The notes below the pieces were generated by a model, which was not told the origin of the DNA, did no database searches, and saw only the letters and a list, made by a program, of their open reading frames with translations. A program made the translations under genes and the position numbers. Below, one piece after another: positions 34,690 to 43,147 of a stretch of DNA of 64,000 nucleotides. Every line of letters begins with the position of its first letter. Within the stretch, counting starts at the first letter, position 1. Source of the DNA: CAIPAT01 sp041665605 (GTDB lineage: Bacteria > Verrucomicrobiota > Lentisphaeria > Victivallales > Victivallaceae); the NCBI GenBank assembly GCA_041665605.1, contig JBAYIO010000006.1, positions 28,551 through 92,550 of the forward strand. Direction: 5' to 3'.

Positions 34690-36747
34690 ATGAAAAAGTC
34701 TTTTCAGATAAGTGAAATATCATCATTTTTACTGCAACTTTTTATTGTAGCGGCACTGCTGATACTATGCGGCTTGGTGATTGGCGGTTTGATGCCGGAC
34801 AAATCCCGGGAAATATATGCAAAATGTGTTCCGCTATTCTCCGAAGAACTGCGGCATGTGATTAAGCCTGAACCTGTTGAGAAAATGATTTATACGTCAC
34901 TCTACCTGCTGCTGGTGCCGCTGGCTTTTGCAACGCTTTATATTTGCCGGCTGTGCGGCAGAAAATACCATGAACGTCTCCGGCAGCTAAGTGTAGCCAC
35001 ATGGCAGAAGCTGTTATGGACTGGTTGCATTCTTATTTTCTCATTGACTATCTGGTGTTTTTTTGATAAAATAGATTTTCTTGAAATCATATTCACGTCG
35101 CTAGTCAGTCATCCGTGGTATTGGCTGCCATGTTTCCTGGTCACCATTGCGCTGGCAATAATGATGATAAAACTCAAACTTTATCCCGGACAGTGCCGCA
35201 AGTGGTGGGCGCTGGCATTTTTCCCTTTGCTGATACTTGTCATTTTCAATAGAATGTACTATCTGGGATGGGTTCCGCCCAACACCTATCACCTTGAAAT
35301 CCTTGTCTACGCGGTGTCGCATGCGGCCCAAGGCCAGTTGGAATGGCATTTATACGGGAATTATCACTGGATGCTTTCCCCGCTGTTTGCCTTGATCAAA
35401 ACCTCTATCTTCAATTTTTCGATAGTTATGAATATCCTGTTTATATTCACATTTATGACCATGGTTTTTTTAGGCTCAAGATTGATAAAGAATTATCTCC
35501 TGCTGTTCCTTATGCTTTTTTTTCTGATATTGCCGGTCTGCTACTCTACAATCTACCAGCATTTTATTGAGCCATACTTTCAGTATCACCCCATCCGCTC
35601 ATTCTGGCCTGCTGTCGCAATGTTGATTTTCTATTTTTATCATCAATCAAAAGGCGGGATGAGATATCGCCTGCTGGCTGCGGTATGCTGTGCACTCAGC
35701 TTATTCTGGAATATTGATAGCGGTATTGCGGTAACCGGAACATTTGTTTTTTTCTTTGGCGCAGAAATGGTATCATCCGGATTCCGTCGCGATAAATTAA
35801 TTCATCTGGCGTGGTTCTGCGCGGTATTTGTCATATCCGTGCTGGCGCTGTACGGTGCATGCTGCTGGAGTTTCGGCAGAATATTGCCCATTGATTATTT
35901 TTTGCAGGGATATCTGCTGGTTTTAAGGACAGGCTTCTGGTCGTTGCCGATGCCGCTGGGAGCATGCATGTGGGTTTTCTTTGCCGGAATTTACGTTGCC
36001 GCTATTATTGCCGGTTTGCGCGGTATGTTTTCAGGGCATGAAACTTTATTCAGCCAGTCATGCATTTTCCTCGGAGTGCTTGGTCTCGGCCTGTTTTCGT
36101 ATTATCTGAACCGCTCGCATGTTTGTAATCTCTGGGCGCCGATCTCGCCGGCCATATTGCTAATGTTTCTCTTTGCCGACCGCTGCCTTAGAATGTCAAA
36201 AGCCGACAGGAAGCTGATTGCGCTTGTATTACCCGCGCTTCCGGTAATTTTGCTTGGCGTCGCAACCTTGTTTAATTTGGGATATAATTCAAAATTTATC
36301 TTAAACGGAACGATTATGCAACTCAGTTTTCTTACTGTTGATGATAGTAAGTCACAGTTCCAGCAACGCATAAATTTTATCCGGAAGAGCGCCGGCATGC
36401 GTAAGAAAATAAATATTATTGGTAATTATCAAGGAATTTACTACGCAGAGAGCGGACTTACTTCAGGGATCCCCAACTTCAATGAACAGGAAATTTTCAC
36501 CGCCGGACAGCAGGCGCTCTGTGCAAAACAACTGGCTGAATCGGACTGTCCGCTGATTCTTGCCTCCCCCGGATCCCGTTTCTATTATATCCGCGATGAA
36601 ACGCTAAAACATTACAAACTGATTGCGGAAAGCGATGACGGCGAACTTAAGTATTATGAACCATTAAAAAATCTGCAAATGAATAAAGCAGAAGAAAATA
36701 ATGTGTTGAAAATCAACCGTGTGCTGTTGTTTGAAGAAATCAAGTGA
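34690..36747 (+). CDS. Multi-pass membrane protein, GT-C-like, inserted between ppk1 and pfkA
   Basis: A 685-residue protein with about 12 predicted membrane helices over residues 1-540 (for example LLQLFIVAALLILCGLVIGG, YLLLFLMLFFLILPVCYSTI) and a ~145-residue soluble C-terminal domain. The segments YHWMLSPLFALIK and FWNIDSGIAVTGTF recall GT-C-fold glycosyltransferases and other polytopic envelope enzymes, but no Asp-Asp/Glu catalytic motif could be pinned down. It starts behind AAGGAAT and lies between two copies of the ppk1 3' end, so it was almost certainly acquired by insertion. Function unknown. Confidence 0.85.
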   Translation: MKKSFQISEISSFLLQLFIVAALLILCGLVIGGLMPDKSREIYAKCVPLFSEELRHVIKPEPVEKMIYTSLYLLLVPLAFATLYICRLCGRKYHERLRQLSVATWQKLLWTGCILIFSLTIWCFFDKIDFLEIIFTSLVSHPWYWLPCFLVTIALAIMMIKLKLYPGQCRKWWALAFFPLLILVIFNRMYYLGWVPPNTYHLEILVYAVSHAAQGQLEWHLYGNYHWMLSPLFALIKTSIFNFSIVMNILFIFTFMTMVFLGSRLIKNYLLLFLMLFFLILPVCYSTIYQHFIEPYFQYHPIRSFWPAVAMLIFYFYHQSKGGMRYRLLAAVCCALSLFWNIDSGIAVTGTFVFFFGAEMVSSGFRRDKLIHLAWFCAVFVISVLALYGACCWSFGRILPIDYFLQGYLLVLRTGFWSLPMPLGACMWVFFAGIYVAAIIAGLRGMFSGHETLFSQSCIFLGVLGLGLFSYYLNRSHVCNLWAPISPAILLMFLFADRCLRMSKADRKLIALVLPALPVILLGVATLFNLGYNSKFILNGTIMQLSFLTVDDSKSQFQQRINFIRKSAGMRKKINIIGNYQGIYYAESGLTSGIPNFNEQEIFTAGQQALCAKQLAESDCPLILASPGSRFYYIRDETLKHYKLIAESDDGELKYYEPLKNLQMNKAEENNVLKINRVLLFEEIK

Positions 36748-36817
36748 AAACCGGGATTGTGCCGCAGATTTGAAATATGGCACCAGGCTAATCTGGAAGC
36801 TCCGGCGCGTTGCGAAT

Positions 36818-36989
36818 CCGGCGCTTATACCCGGACATTTAATAAAGTCAAGGATAATTCCGCCAGCCAGTTCCGCACTTATCAGCTCTTTCAGGAGATT
36901 TACGACAAGTCCAGACAGCGGCGGGAAGAGATCAGGAAACTGAAAATATTCTCCCGGACTCAAGAAAATTGAACTTTGTGAAACCGGCG
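36818..36989 (+). repeat. Direct repeat copy 2: displaced ppk1 3' tail (pseudogene fragment)
   Basis: Second copy of the ppk1 tail, with stop codon at 36970-36972 and no upstream ppk1 sequence. It encodes YTRTFNKVKDNSASQFRTYQ and onward to the stop. Differences from copy 1 are GGC/GCT, TTG/CTG (silent), CGA/CGG (silent) and CCT/ACT. It lies 70 bases before pfkA, which suggests it is the original end of ppk1 left beside its old neighbour. Confidence 0.95.
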
Positions 36990-37059
36990 CTTTTGATTTT
37001 GCTTTAAATGTATTATATTCATAAGCACTCTTTTTAACAATCAACACATGGTATAAAAT

Positions 37060-38178
37060 ATGTCTAAATGTATTGGAATTCTTACTGCCGGCGGGGACAG
37101 CCCCGGCCTTAATGCCGCCATCAGGGCGGTTGGCAAAACCCTGCTGCATTACAATTTTCAACTCCTCGGATTCAGGGACGGTTTCGAAGGCCTGGTTTAT
37201 GATAAGACGATGCTTCTGGACAACGACGACCTCTCCGGCATCCTGACTGCCGGCGGCACCGTCCTCGGCACCAGCCGCACCAAGCCGCAGAAAATGCCGG
37301 TGGGTAAAAACATCATGGACATGACCGATGTCATCGTTGAAAATTACAAGAAGCACCAGCTTGACGCTCTGATCTGCATCGGCGGCGGCGGCACTCACAA
37401 AAGCGCGTTGAAACTGAAGGAACTGGGGCTCAATATCATTACGATCCCCAAAACCATTGACAATGATATCGCCTGCACCGATAATTCAATCGGCTTTGAC
37501 ACCGCGCTGCGGATTGCCACCGATGCCATCGACAGCCTGCACTCCACCGCCAGCAGCCATAAAAGAATCATGCTGGTGGAGATCATGGGACATCGCGCCG
37601 GCTGGCTGACCCTCGGCTCCGGTCTCGCCGGCGGCGCCGACGTCATTCTGATTCCGGAACTGCCTTACGACATCAATAATGTGGCCAACGCCATTCTCCA
37701 GCGCTCCAGAGAAGGCAAACGTTTCTCGATTGTGCCGGTGGCCGAAGGCGCGGTTTCAAAGGCTGAAGCCCTGCTGTTCGCCCAGGCGGCGGCAAGAAAA
37801 GAGAAAGCCACGTCCAAAAAAGATAAGGAAAAGGCTAAAATCGAACTGGAGAATCTCTGGCTGGCGCGCACCGGCAATACGTTGCGGATAGCTCAAAAAC
37901 TGGAGGAACTCACCGGACAGGAAACCCGCGTCACGATCCTCGGTTATTTACAGCGCGGCGGCAAACCTTCCCCTTCCGACCGTATTCTGGCAACCAAACT
38001 CGGCAATGCCTGTGTTGACCTGATCAGGAAAAGACAATTCGGCTACATGGTCGCCGCCAAAGGGCAGAACATTGAGCCGGTTCTGATTGAAGAGGTCGCC
38101 GGAAAACTTAAACTGGTGCCGCAAGACCATCCGTGGATTAAAAGCGCACGGGAAACCGGCATCAGTTTCGGCGTATAA
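37060..38178 (+). CDS. pfkA: 6-phosphofructokinase
   Basis: A 372-residue Pfk of the PfkA superfamily, phosphorylating fructose 6-phosphate in glycolysis. Motifs: ILTAGGDSPGLNAAIR at the start, IPKTIDNDI with the catalytic Asp pair, and LQRGGKPSPSDRILA near the end. Two positions deviate from the canonical enzymes: CIGGGGTHKSA replaces GGDG(S/T), and EIMGHRAGWL has His where MGR is usual. I recall this combination from a subfamily in anaerobes, so the donor (ATP or diphosphate) is not certain. A TATATT-type -10 near 37014 lies shortly after the displaced ppk1 tail. Confidence 0.93.
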   Translation: MSKCIGILTAGGDSPGLNAAIRAVGKTLLHYNFQLLGFRDGFEGLVYDKTMLLDNDDLSGILTAGGTVLGTSRTKPQKMPVGKNIMDMTDVIVENYKKHQLDALICIGGGGTHKSALKLKELGLNIITIPKTIDNDIACTDNSIGFDTALRIATDAIDSLHSTASSHKRIMLVEIMGHRAGWLTLGSGLAGGADVILIPELPYDINNVANAILQRSREGKRFSIVPVAEGAVSKAEALLFAQAAARKEKATSKKDKEKAKIELENLWLARTGNTLRIAQKLEELTGQETRVTILGYLQRGGKPSPSDRILATKLGNACVDLIRKRQFGYMVAAKGQNIEPVLIEEVAGKLKLVPQDHPWIKSARETGISFGV

Positions 38179-38371
38179 CGACCGGAAGAACCTCCTGTGG
38201 CGCAATGCCCGGAAACTGGAAAATATGTGAATCAGGCGGGACAGATAAAGCTGATTATCGCTGTTTTTTGACTGGGAAAAATCGATTTGAGCACTATCTT
38301 AAACCGGCAGTCAGAAAAAATTAACCTTCGGTTCAGCCCCTTAAAAGCAGCGCCGACAAGAAAGAAAACCC

Positions 38372-38959
38372 ATGAATTCCGAAACTGTTATCAAGGATAC
38401 TTCCGCCAATCCCGCGCCGCTCGGCCTCACCGGATTCGGTCTCACGACCATTTTGCTCAACATTCACAATGCCGGATTCTATCCCAATAATTCCATGATC
38501 CTCGGGATGGGCATTTTTGTGGGCGGCATCGCCCAGATCATCGCCGGCATACTCGAATCAAAGAAGAACAATACTTTCGGGCTTACCGCGTTTATCGCCT
38601 ACGGCTCCTTCTGGCTCTCGCTGGTTGCCATCTGGGCGCTGCCCCGTCTCGGCATTGCCGACAAAGCCGATGAAACCGCCATGGGCTTTTATCTGGTCAT
38701 CTGGGGGCTGTTCACCTTCGGCATGTTCATCGGAACCTTACGCCTGAACCGTGCGCTGCAGACGGTTTTCGGCACGCTGGTGATTCTCTTCGGATTGCTG
38801 GCTCTCGGCGACTTCACCCATAATTCCACCATCAAAATGATTGCCGGATATGAGGGAATTATCTGCGGGCTGTCGGCCTTTTATGCGGCCATCGCCCAGG
38901 TGCTCAATGAAGTCTACGGCCGCGTTGTGCTGCCGCTGGGTCCTGTCGCCCGCAAGTAA
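38372..38959 (+). CDS. satP: Acetate uptake transporter (AceTr / GPR1-FUN34-YaaH family)
   Basis: A 195-residue inner-membrane protein with six helices. The family signature NPAPLGLTGFGLTT is at residues 13-26, and FGLTAFIAYGSFWLS is also typical. The family carries acetate or succinate with protons. The gene ends VVLPLGPVARK and stop; the last 71 bases are duplicated at 40219-40289, flanking a second inserted membrane-protein gene. The symbol follows the E. coli homologue and refers to family, not proven substrate. Confidence 0.92.
   Translation: MNSETVIKDTSANPAPLGLTGFGLTTILLNIHNAGFYPNNSMILGMGIFVGGIAQIIAGILESKKNNTFGLTAFIAYGSFWLSLVAIWALPRLGIADKADETAMGFYLVIWGLFTFGMFIGTLRLNRALQTVFGTLVILFGLLALGDFTHNSTIKMIAGYEGIICGLSAFYAAIAQVLNEVYGRVVLPLGPVARK
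38888..38958 (+). repeat. Direct repeat copy 1: 3' end of the acetate transporter gene
   Basis: 71 bases recurring at 40219-40289 with three mismatches. It covers the last 23 codons and most of the stop codon. The repeat ends at the stop. The intervening ~1.26 kb carries one membrane-protein gene. Same arrangement as at ppk1, 4 kb upstream. Confidence 0.96.
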
Positions 38960-39157
38960 ATTACTTGATATTGCGTCATAATTAATTCAAATCAAAACAT
39001 TTTTTTGTCCCGTGTTTGGGATTACAGTAAAACACGATTATATTGACAAAAGAGCAAGGTGGTTTAGAGGTCATTCCTGATTTTGTATCAAGTCCTATGG
39101 TGTTTTGATGTCTGACCGCCATCTTGATACCCCAACACTTTGCCGGACGAAGAAGAG

Positions 39158-40207
39158 ATGAAAACGTTGCTCGCCATTGTGATTGTTATCAGCGCCATCG
39201 GCGCTTTTTTCTCCGGATTTGTATTCTGGATGGCAAATTCCTCATATCAGGATGCGGAGCGTTTACGTTTGCACGGCGAGTATTGTGACGTGGTGGTCGC
39301 CAGACAAACTACCTCCGCGCCTTCTGGCGGAAAAAGCGGGGGCTCAACTTTTTACTACATAGATATCAAGCTCGTAAATCGAACGAATAATTCGCAACCA
39401 ATAAGGTGCGGAGTGTCTCAAAGCACTTACGATGAACTTCGCGCGGGAAAGAAGCTTAAAGCCTGGGTTCTGGGAAGTGACGCGCTTTTGGACTACGGCA
39501 CAATGAACGCAGGGTCCGTCGCCCGAACCATGTTTATGACATGCATAGGATGTGTGCTGCTGTTGGTCACCAGTCTGATTACGCTGCTGGTTTGCTATAT
39601 CCGGAGCACCAAAACAAAGACAGATGAAATCAGCCTTCCCAAAGAATTGCCCAAAATAAAGCGGCATTACAATTCATACAGCACCATCCGCACCTGGAAG
39701 ATTGTGGAACAGCCGAATTGCTATGCCGTCGTTCCTTCTCCAAATGCCGTTTTTTGGGGACCTGTTATCTGCTTTCCGTTCTTCGTCGCTTTTTATTGGT
39801 TTATTAATTATAACCGCCATGAGATTGATGCGACAGGTCTTGTTCTGTCTTATATAATCATTATTGGAACCCCCTTGCTGATGTTGGCTATCAGCCTGTA
39901 TATGCGAACTAATATAAAGAAAGATATGCGCCCGTTTCTGGAGTTTAGCAAAAGCGAGGGGATACTAAGACTGCCCCAAGCAAATCTTGAACTTTCAGTA
40001 AGCGATCAAGGCTATTTTATTGCCCATGACGTTTTTACCGGCAGTGAATCCGGATGTTCGGAGCTAAATTTTATCCGGACAGTGAACGGAGAAGAGCAGT
40101 CTATTTCAATTCTTCATAGTTCAGGACCGTATGGAGGATTTGATAAGATCGGGCGTAAACTGGAAACATTCGGAATTCCATTCAAACGACGGTATGAAAA
40201 AGATTAA
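39158..40207 (+). CDS. Four-helix membrane protein of unknown function, inserted behind satP
   Basis: About 349 residues with membrane helices near the N-terminus (LLAIVIVISAIGAFFSGFVF), around residue 130 (CIGCVLLLVTSLITLLVCYI), 205 and 235, a DUF3592-like outside loop between the first two (GEYCDVVVARQTTS) and a ~100-residue cytosolic C-terminal domain. The ATG at 39158 is used; AGAAGAG lies immediately before it, too close for a good ribosome site, and a TTG at 39140 is an alternative. It is bracketed by the two copies of the transporter 3' end. Function unknown. Confidence 0.75.
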   Translation: MKTLLAIVIVISAIGAFFSGFVFWMANSSYQDAERLRLHGEYCDVVVARQTTSAPSGGKSGGSTFYYIDIKLVNRTNNSQPIRCGVSQSTYDELRAGKKLKAWVLGSDALLDYGTMNAGSVARTMFMTCIGCVLLLVTSLITLLVCYIRSTKTKTDEISLPKELPKIKRHYNSYSTIRTWKIVEQPNCYAVVPSPNAVFWGPVICFPFFVAFYWFINYNRHEIDATGLVLSYIIIIGTPLLMLAISLYMRTNIKKDMRPFLEFSKSEGILRLPQANLELSVSDQGYFIAHDVFTGSESGCSELNFIRTVNGEEQSISILHSSGPYGGFDKIGRKLETFGIPFKRRYEKD

Positions 40208-40218
40208 AATTATTGATA

Positions 40219-40289
40219 GCCATCGCCCAGGTGCTCAATGAAGTTTACGGCCGCGTTGTGCTGCCGCTGGGCCCTGTCGCCCGCAGGTA
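40219..40289 (+). repeat. Direct repeat copy 2: displaced transporter 3' tail
   Basis: Encodes AIAQVLNEVYGRVVLPLGPV then ARR and a TAG stop (40288-40290). Differences from copy 1 are GTC/GTT and GGT/GGC (silent) and AAG/AGG; the stop is TAG instead of TAA. It directly abuts the stop codon of the convergent ubiB-like gene (40291), so this is very probably the original end of the transporter gene. Confidence 0.95.
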
Positions 40290-40290
40290 G

Positions 40291-41988
40291 TCACTTCTTT
40301 TTGCCATGCCGCGGAAAGAGCAGCAGGCGGAAACCAAGCAGGCCGGAAATTACAAAGCCGACGATTCCGATAACCGGAATATTATTGTAGTGCGGCGGTA
40401 TTTTGGACAGGACAATGAGCGAAGATCCGATAATGAGCGAAGCCAGAACGATGGAATAGGCGATATGATCGCTGACTCTTTCCAATGTGCGCAGCAAAGG
40501 ATCGAGCCCCATGTGTTCAAATTCGATTTTCAGATTGCCTTTCTTGGTCTTCTCCAGCAAATTCTCGATGTTCATGGGAATTTCGCCGATGGCATGCAGC
40601 ATATCTTCAATCGGGTCAATCATTTTCGCTATCATTTTTATCGGATTCAGGTTCATCATGCGGAGTCTGCGGACAAACGGTTTGAGATGGGCTACTATCT
40701 CCAGTTCCGGATCCAGGTCATGCGCGATGGTCTCAATTGTAATCAATGCCTTGAGCATAATATAGAGGTTCGGCTTGAGCCGCAGGGAATTGACGGTAAG
40801 CGCCTTCATCAACTGTTCCAGAATGCGCGACAATTGGATTTCCCGCATCGGGCGATAAATATTCTGGTCAATAATGTCGCAGATATCGCGCTGTAGCAAA
40901 TCGTGATCGGGTTCTTTTTCGTAATAGACGAATTTGAGTACACCTTGAAGAATTCTGCGGTCTTCGCCTTTCAGGATGTTGTTGAGCAGGCGCGCGAAAT
41001 CATGGCGTTCCTGCGATGAAACACTGCCCATCATGCCGAAGTCCAGAAAACAGATCCTGTTGTCGGGCATAATAAAAATATTGCCGGGATGGGGGTCGGC
41101 ATGGAAAAAACCGTGTATAAAAATCTGTTCCAGCACGGCATCGGTGCCGCGTGCGGCAATCAGCTTCAAATCGTATTGCTCCGGCTTGGGGCCGCTGCTC
41201 AACTCGGAAATCTTTACGCCGTCGGCAAATTCCATGGTCAGCACTTTCGCGGAAGAAAGTTTCGGGAAGATATGCGGCACGCAGATATTCGGATTTGATT
41301 CAAAATTCATCGCAAAACGGCGGGCGCTGGCAGCCTCGATGGTGTAATCAATCTCTTTTTCAATCGAGCGCGCAAATTCTTCGACAATGGCAGTAGGACG
41401 CTGAAGCGCCATTTCCTCAAGGTTGTTTTCCATAATCACGGCCAGATGGTTCATGATCTCCAGGTCAGTCTCAATGATCTCCCGGATGCCGGGGCGCTGG
41501 ACCTTCACGACGACATCTTCGCCTTCCAGGGTGACGGCGCGGTGAACCTGACCGATTGATGCCGCCGCAACCGGTTCGCGCTCGAAGCTCCTGAACAGTT
41601 TATCCGGCTTCTGGCCGAGTTCGGCGACAATGATATTTTCAACTTCTTCATAAGGAAAAGACGGAACGCTGTCCTGGAGTTTATTTAGTTCCTGGATATA
41701 TTCCATTGAAATCAGGTCGGGGCGGGTGGAGAGTATCTGACCGAGTTTGATGAACGCCGGACCGAGTTCTTCGAGGATCATGCGGACGCGCTCCGGACGG
41801 CTCCGGCTTTCAAATTTGCTGTCTTTCCGGGCGAACAGATTCAGTCCGAACTCGAAATAATTCTCCAGCTTCAGGGAGCTGATCATGTCGCCAAAACCGA
41901 ATTTGAAAAGCACCTGAAGAATCTGTTCGTATCGCTTGAAATTACGATACGCGCTGCCGATTTTGGTTATCTTTCTGATTGTCAGCAC
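40291..41988 (-). CDS. ABC1/UbiB-family atypical kinase
   Basis: A 565-residue protein. Start chosen at GTG 41988 because AGGAGGAGG lies eight bases upstream; the ATG at 42024 has none. It has the ABC1 domain (LGPAFIKLGQILSTRPDLI, the KxGQ motif; AAASIGQVHRA replacing the P-loop; VVKVQRPG; GFFHADPHPGNIFI; CFLDFGMMG) and two C-terminal membrane helices (~505-560). Members support quinone synthesis or lipid homeostasis. No ubiquinone or menaquinone gene is nearby, so the pathway is open. Confidence 0.93.
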   Translation of the reverse strand: MLTIRKITKIGSAYRNFKRYEQILQVLFKFGFGDMISSLKLENYFEFGLNLFARKDSKFESRSRPERVRMILEELGPAFIKLGQILSTRPDLISMEYIQELNKLQDSVPSFPYEEVENIIVAELGQKPDKLFRSFEREPVAAASIGQVHRAVTLEGEDVVVKVQRPGIREIIETDLEIMNHLAVIMENNLEEMALQRPTAIVEEFARSIEKEIDYTIEAASARRFAMNFESNPNICVPHIFPKLSSAKVLTMEFADGVKISELSSGPKPEQYDLKLIAARGTDAVLEQIFIHGFFHADPHPGNIFIMPDNRICFLDFGMMGSVSSQERHDFARLLNNILKGEDRRILQGVLKFVYYEKEPDHDLLQRDICDIIDQNIYRPMREIQLSRILEQLMKALTVNSLRLKPNLYIMLKALITIETIAHDLDPELEIVAHLKPFVRRLRMMNLNPIKMIAKMIDPIEDMLHAIGEIPMNIENLLEKTKKGNLKIEFEHMGLDPLLRTLERVSDHIAYSIVLASLIIGSSLIVLSKIPPHYNNIPVIGIVGFVISGLLGFRLLLFPRHGKKK

Positions 41989-42072
41989 GACTTGACCTCC
42001 TCCTGAAAAAACATCTGTATACATAATTGATACGGCGGACGAATATTTACAAGCGGAAAACTTAAAAAGAGA

Positions 42073-42900
42073 TTATTCCGGCCGGAATTTTAGCGGGAGG
42101 TCGTTTTCGGAGGCCAGACGGAAATAAAAATTCCAATCCTCGCCACCGGTGCTGACGCTTTTAACGACGATCTGGTTGAAACCCTGCTGGAGTTTGACGC
42201 CATTTATCGCATCCTGGTCCCATTTGCCCTCGCGTACCGCCTGGTTATAAGTATGCACCAGCTTGTGATTGATCCATATTTTCAGAAAACCGGAACTGCC
42301 GGCATAGAGGATAAGACTGGACATCGGTTCGGTGCATTTCAGATAAGTGACAGCGTAAACCGCGCCATGGCGGACCTGGTTTTTAAAGAGCTTCCGCAAA
42401 TCGATCTCTCCCGGATATTTACTGGATTCAAAGCGCGCCAGTTGCCAGCCGATGTTGGGATTGGCGGTCCTCTCGACACCGGTCAGGCTCTTTTCCTCCT
42501 GCATGAACAGCTCATGGACAATTTCAGCAAAGTCCGTTTTTTTATAATTTTCCGGATCATAAATAAACGGGCCGAGAATGTTCCAGCGGGTGACAAAACA
42601 CTCACTGGACAGGAAGCGGCCAGCCTCTGTTTCCGGTACAATCAAATTGTTGACGTTCAGATACTTTACATTGGCGCCGGATGCCGGACCTCCGGGCATT
42701 CCGGAAGTAACTTTGGCCAGCGTTTCCAGCGCGGAACCGGAAGCTGCCGCTTCATGTTTGCCGCTGAATTCCTTTTCCGGTTGTTTAACCGCCGGCGGCG
42801 CAATCGGTTTATCTTCCTTGATCTCGCTGCGGCAGCCGGCCAGGCACAAAATCCCGGCGCAGAGCAGTAAAAACGCATATTTCGTTATTTTAACAGACAT
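42073..42900 (-). CDS. Lipoprotein with carbohydrate-binding-like beta-sandwich
   Basis: A 275-residue protein with a lipoprotein signal (AFLLLCAGILCLAGC, Cys near 22). After a Pro/Ala-rich linker comes a domain with VTRWNILGPFIYDP and, at the end, LILYAGSSGFLKIWINHKLV and QQGFNQIVVKSVSTGG. This pattern is typical of beta-sandwich modules related to GH2 sugar-binding or PA14-like domains in PVC bacteria. No catalytic motif. It lies downstream of, but in the opposite direction to, PurO. Confidence 0.75.
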   Translation of the reverse strand: MSVKITKYAFLLLCAGILCLAGCRSEIKEDKPIAPPAVKQPEKEFSGKHEAAASGSALETLAKVTSGMPGGPASGANVKYLNVNNLIVPETEAGRFLSSECFVTRWNILGPFIYDPENYKKTDFAEIVHELFMQEEKSLTGVERTANPNIGWQLARFESSKYPGEIDLRKLFKNQVRHGAVYAVTYLKCTEPMSSLILYAGSSGFLKIWINHKLVHTYNQAVREGKWDQDAINGVKLQQGFNQIVVKSVSTGGEDWNFYFRLASENDLPLKFRPE

Positions 42901-43082
42901 TATATTCCAATATTCAATATTTCGTCGAAAACGTAAAATTCAGTTTATAAAATATCTCCGGAAAGCGGTTTTTTCATTCATGTCTTCTGAAAAATCCCGG
43001 ATTCTTTTTCCGCCGCAATGTCCGTCAGACTGATTTAAAACGCAAAATTATTGACAAAAGCACTTGAATTAATCCGGAAATA

Positions 43083-43112
43083 TTGCTCTTTTTAGAAGTT
43101 GCAGTTTATAAT
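43083..43112 (+). promoter_or_regulatory. Promoter of the PurO-like gene
   Basis: TTGCTC (43083-43088), spacer 18, TATAAT (43107-43112), 36 bases before the ATG at 43148. A TTGACA at about 43049 has no -10 at the right distance. Confidence 0.55.
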
Positions 43113-43147
43113 GCATTAAAATTAATAAGTCAGGAGCTTTGACAATT

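Noticed and set aside
34326..36817. Transposon or IS element as the source of the insert
   Set aside because: No transposase, no terminal inverted repeats and no short target duplication; flanks are instead long copies of a gene tail.
43049..43080. TTGACA near 43049 as the main PurO promoter
   Set aside because: No -10 hexamer at 16-18 bases; the TTGCTC/TATAAT pair closer to the gene fits better.
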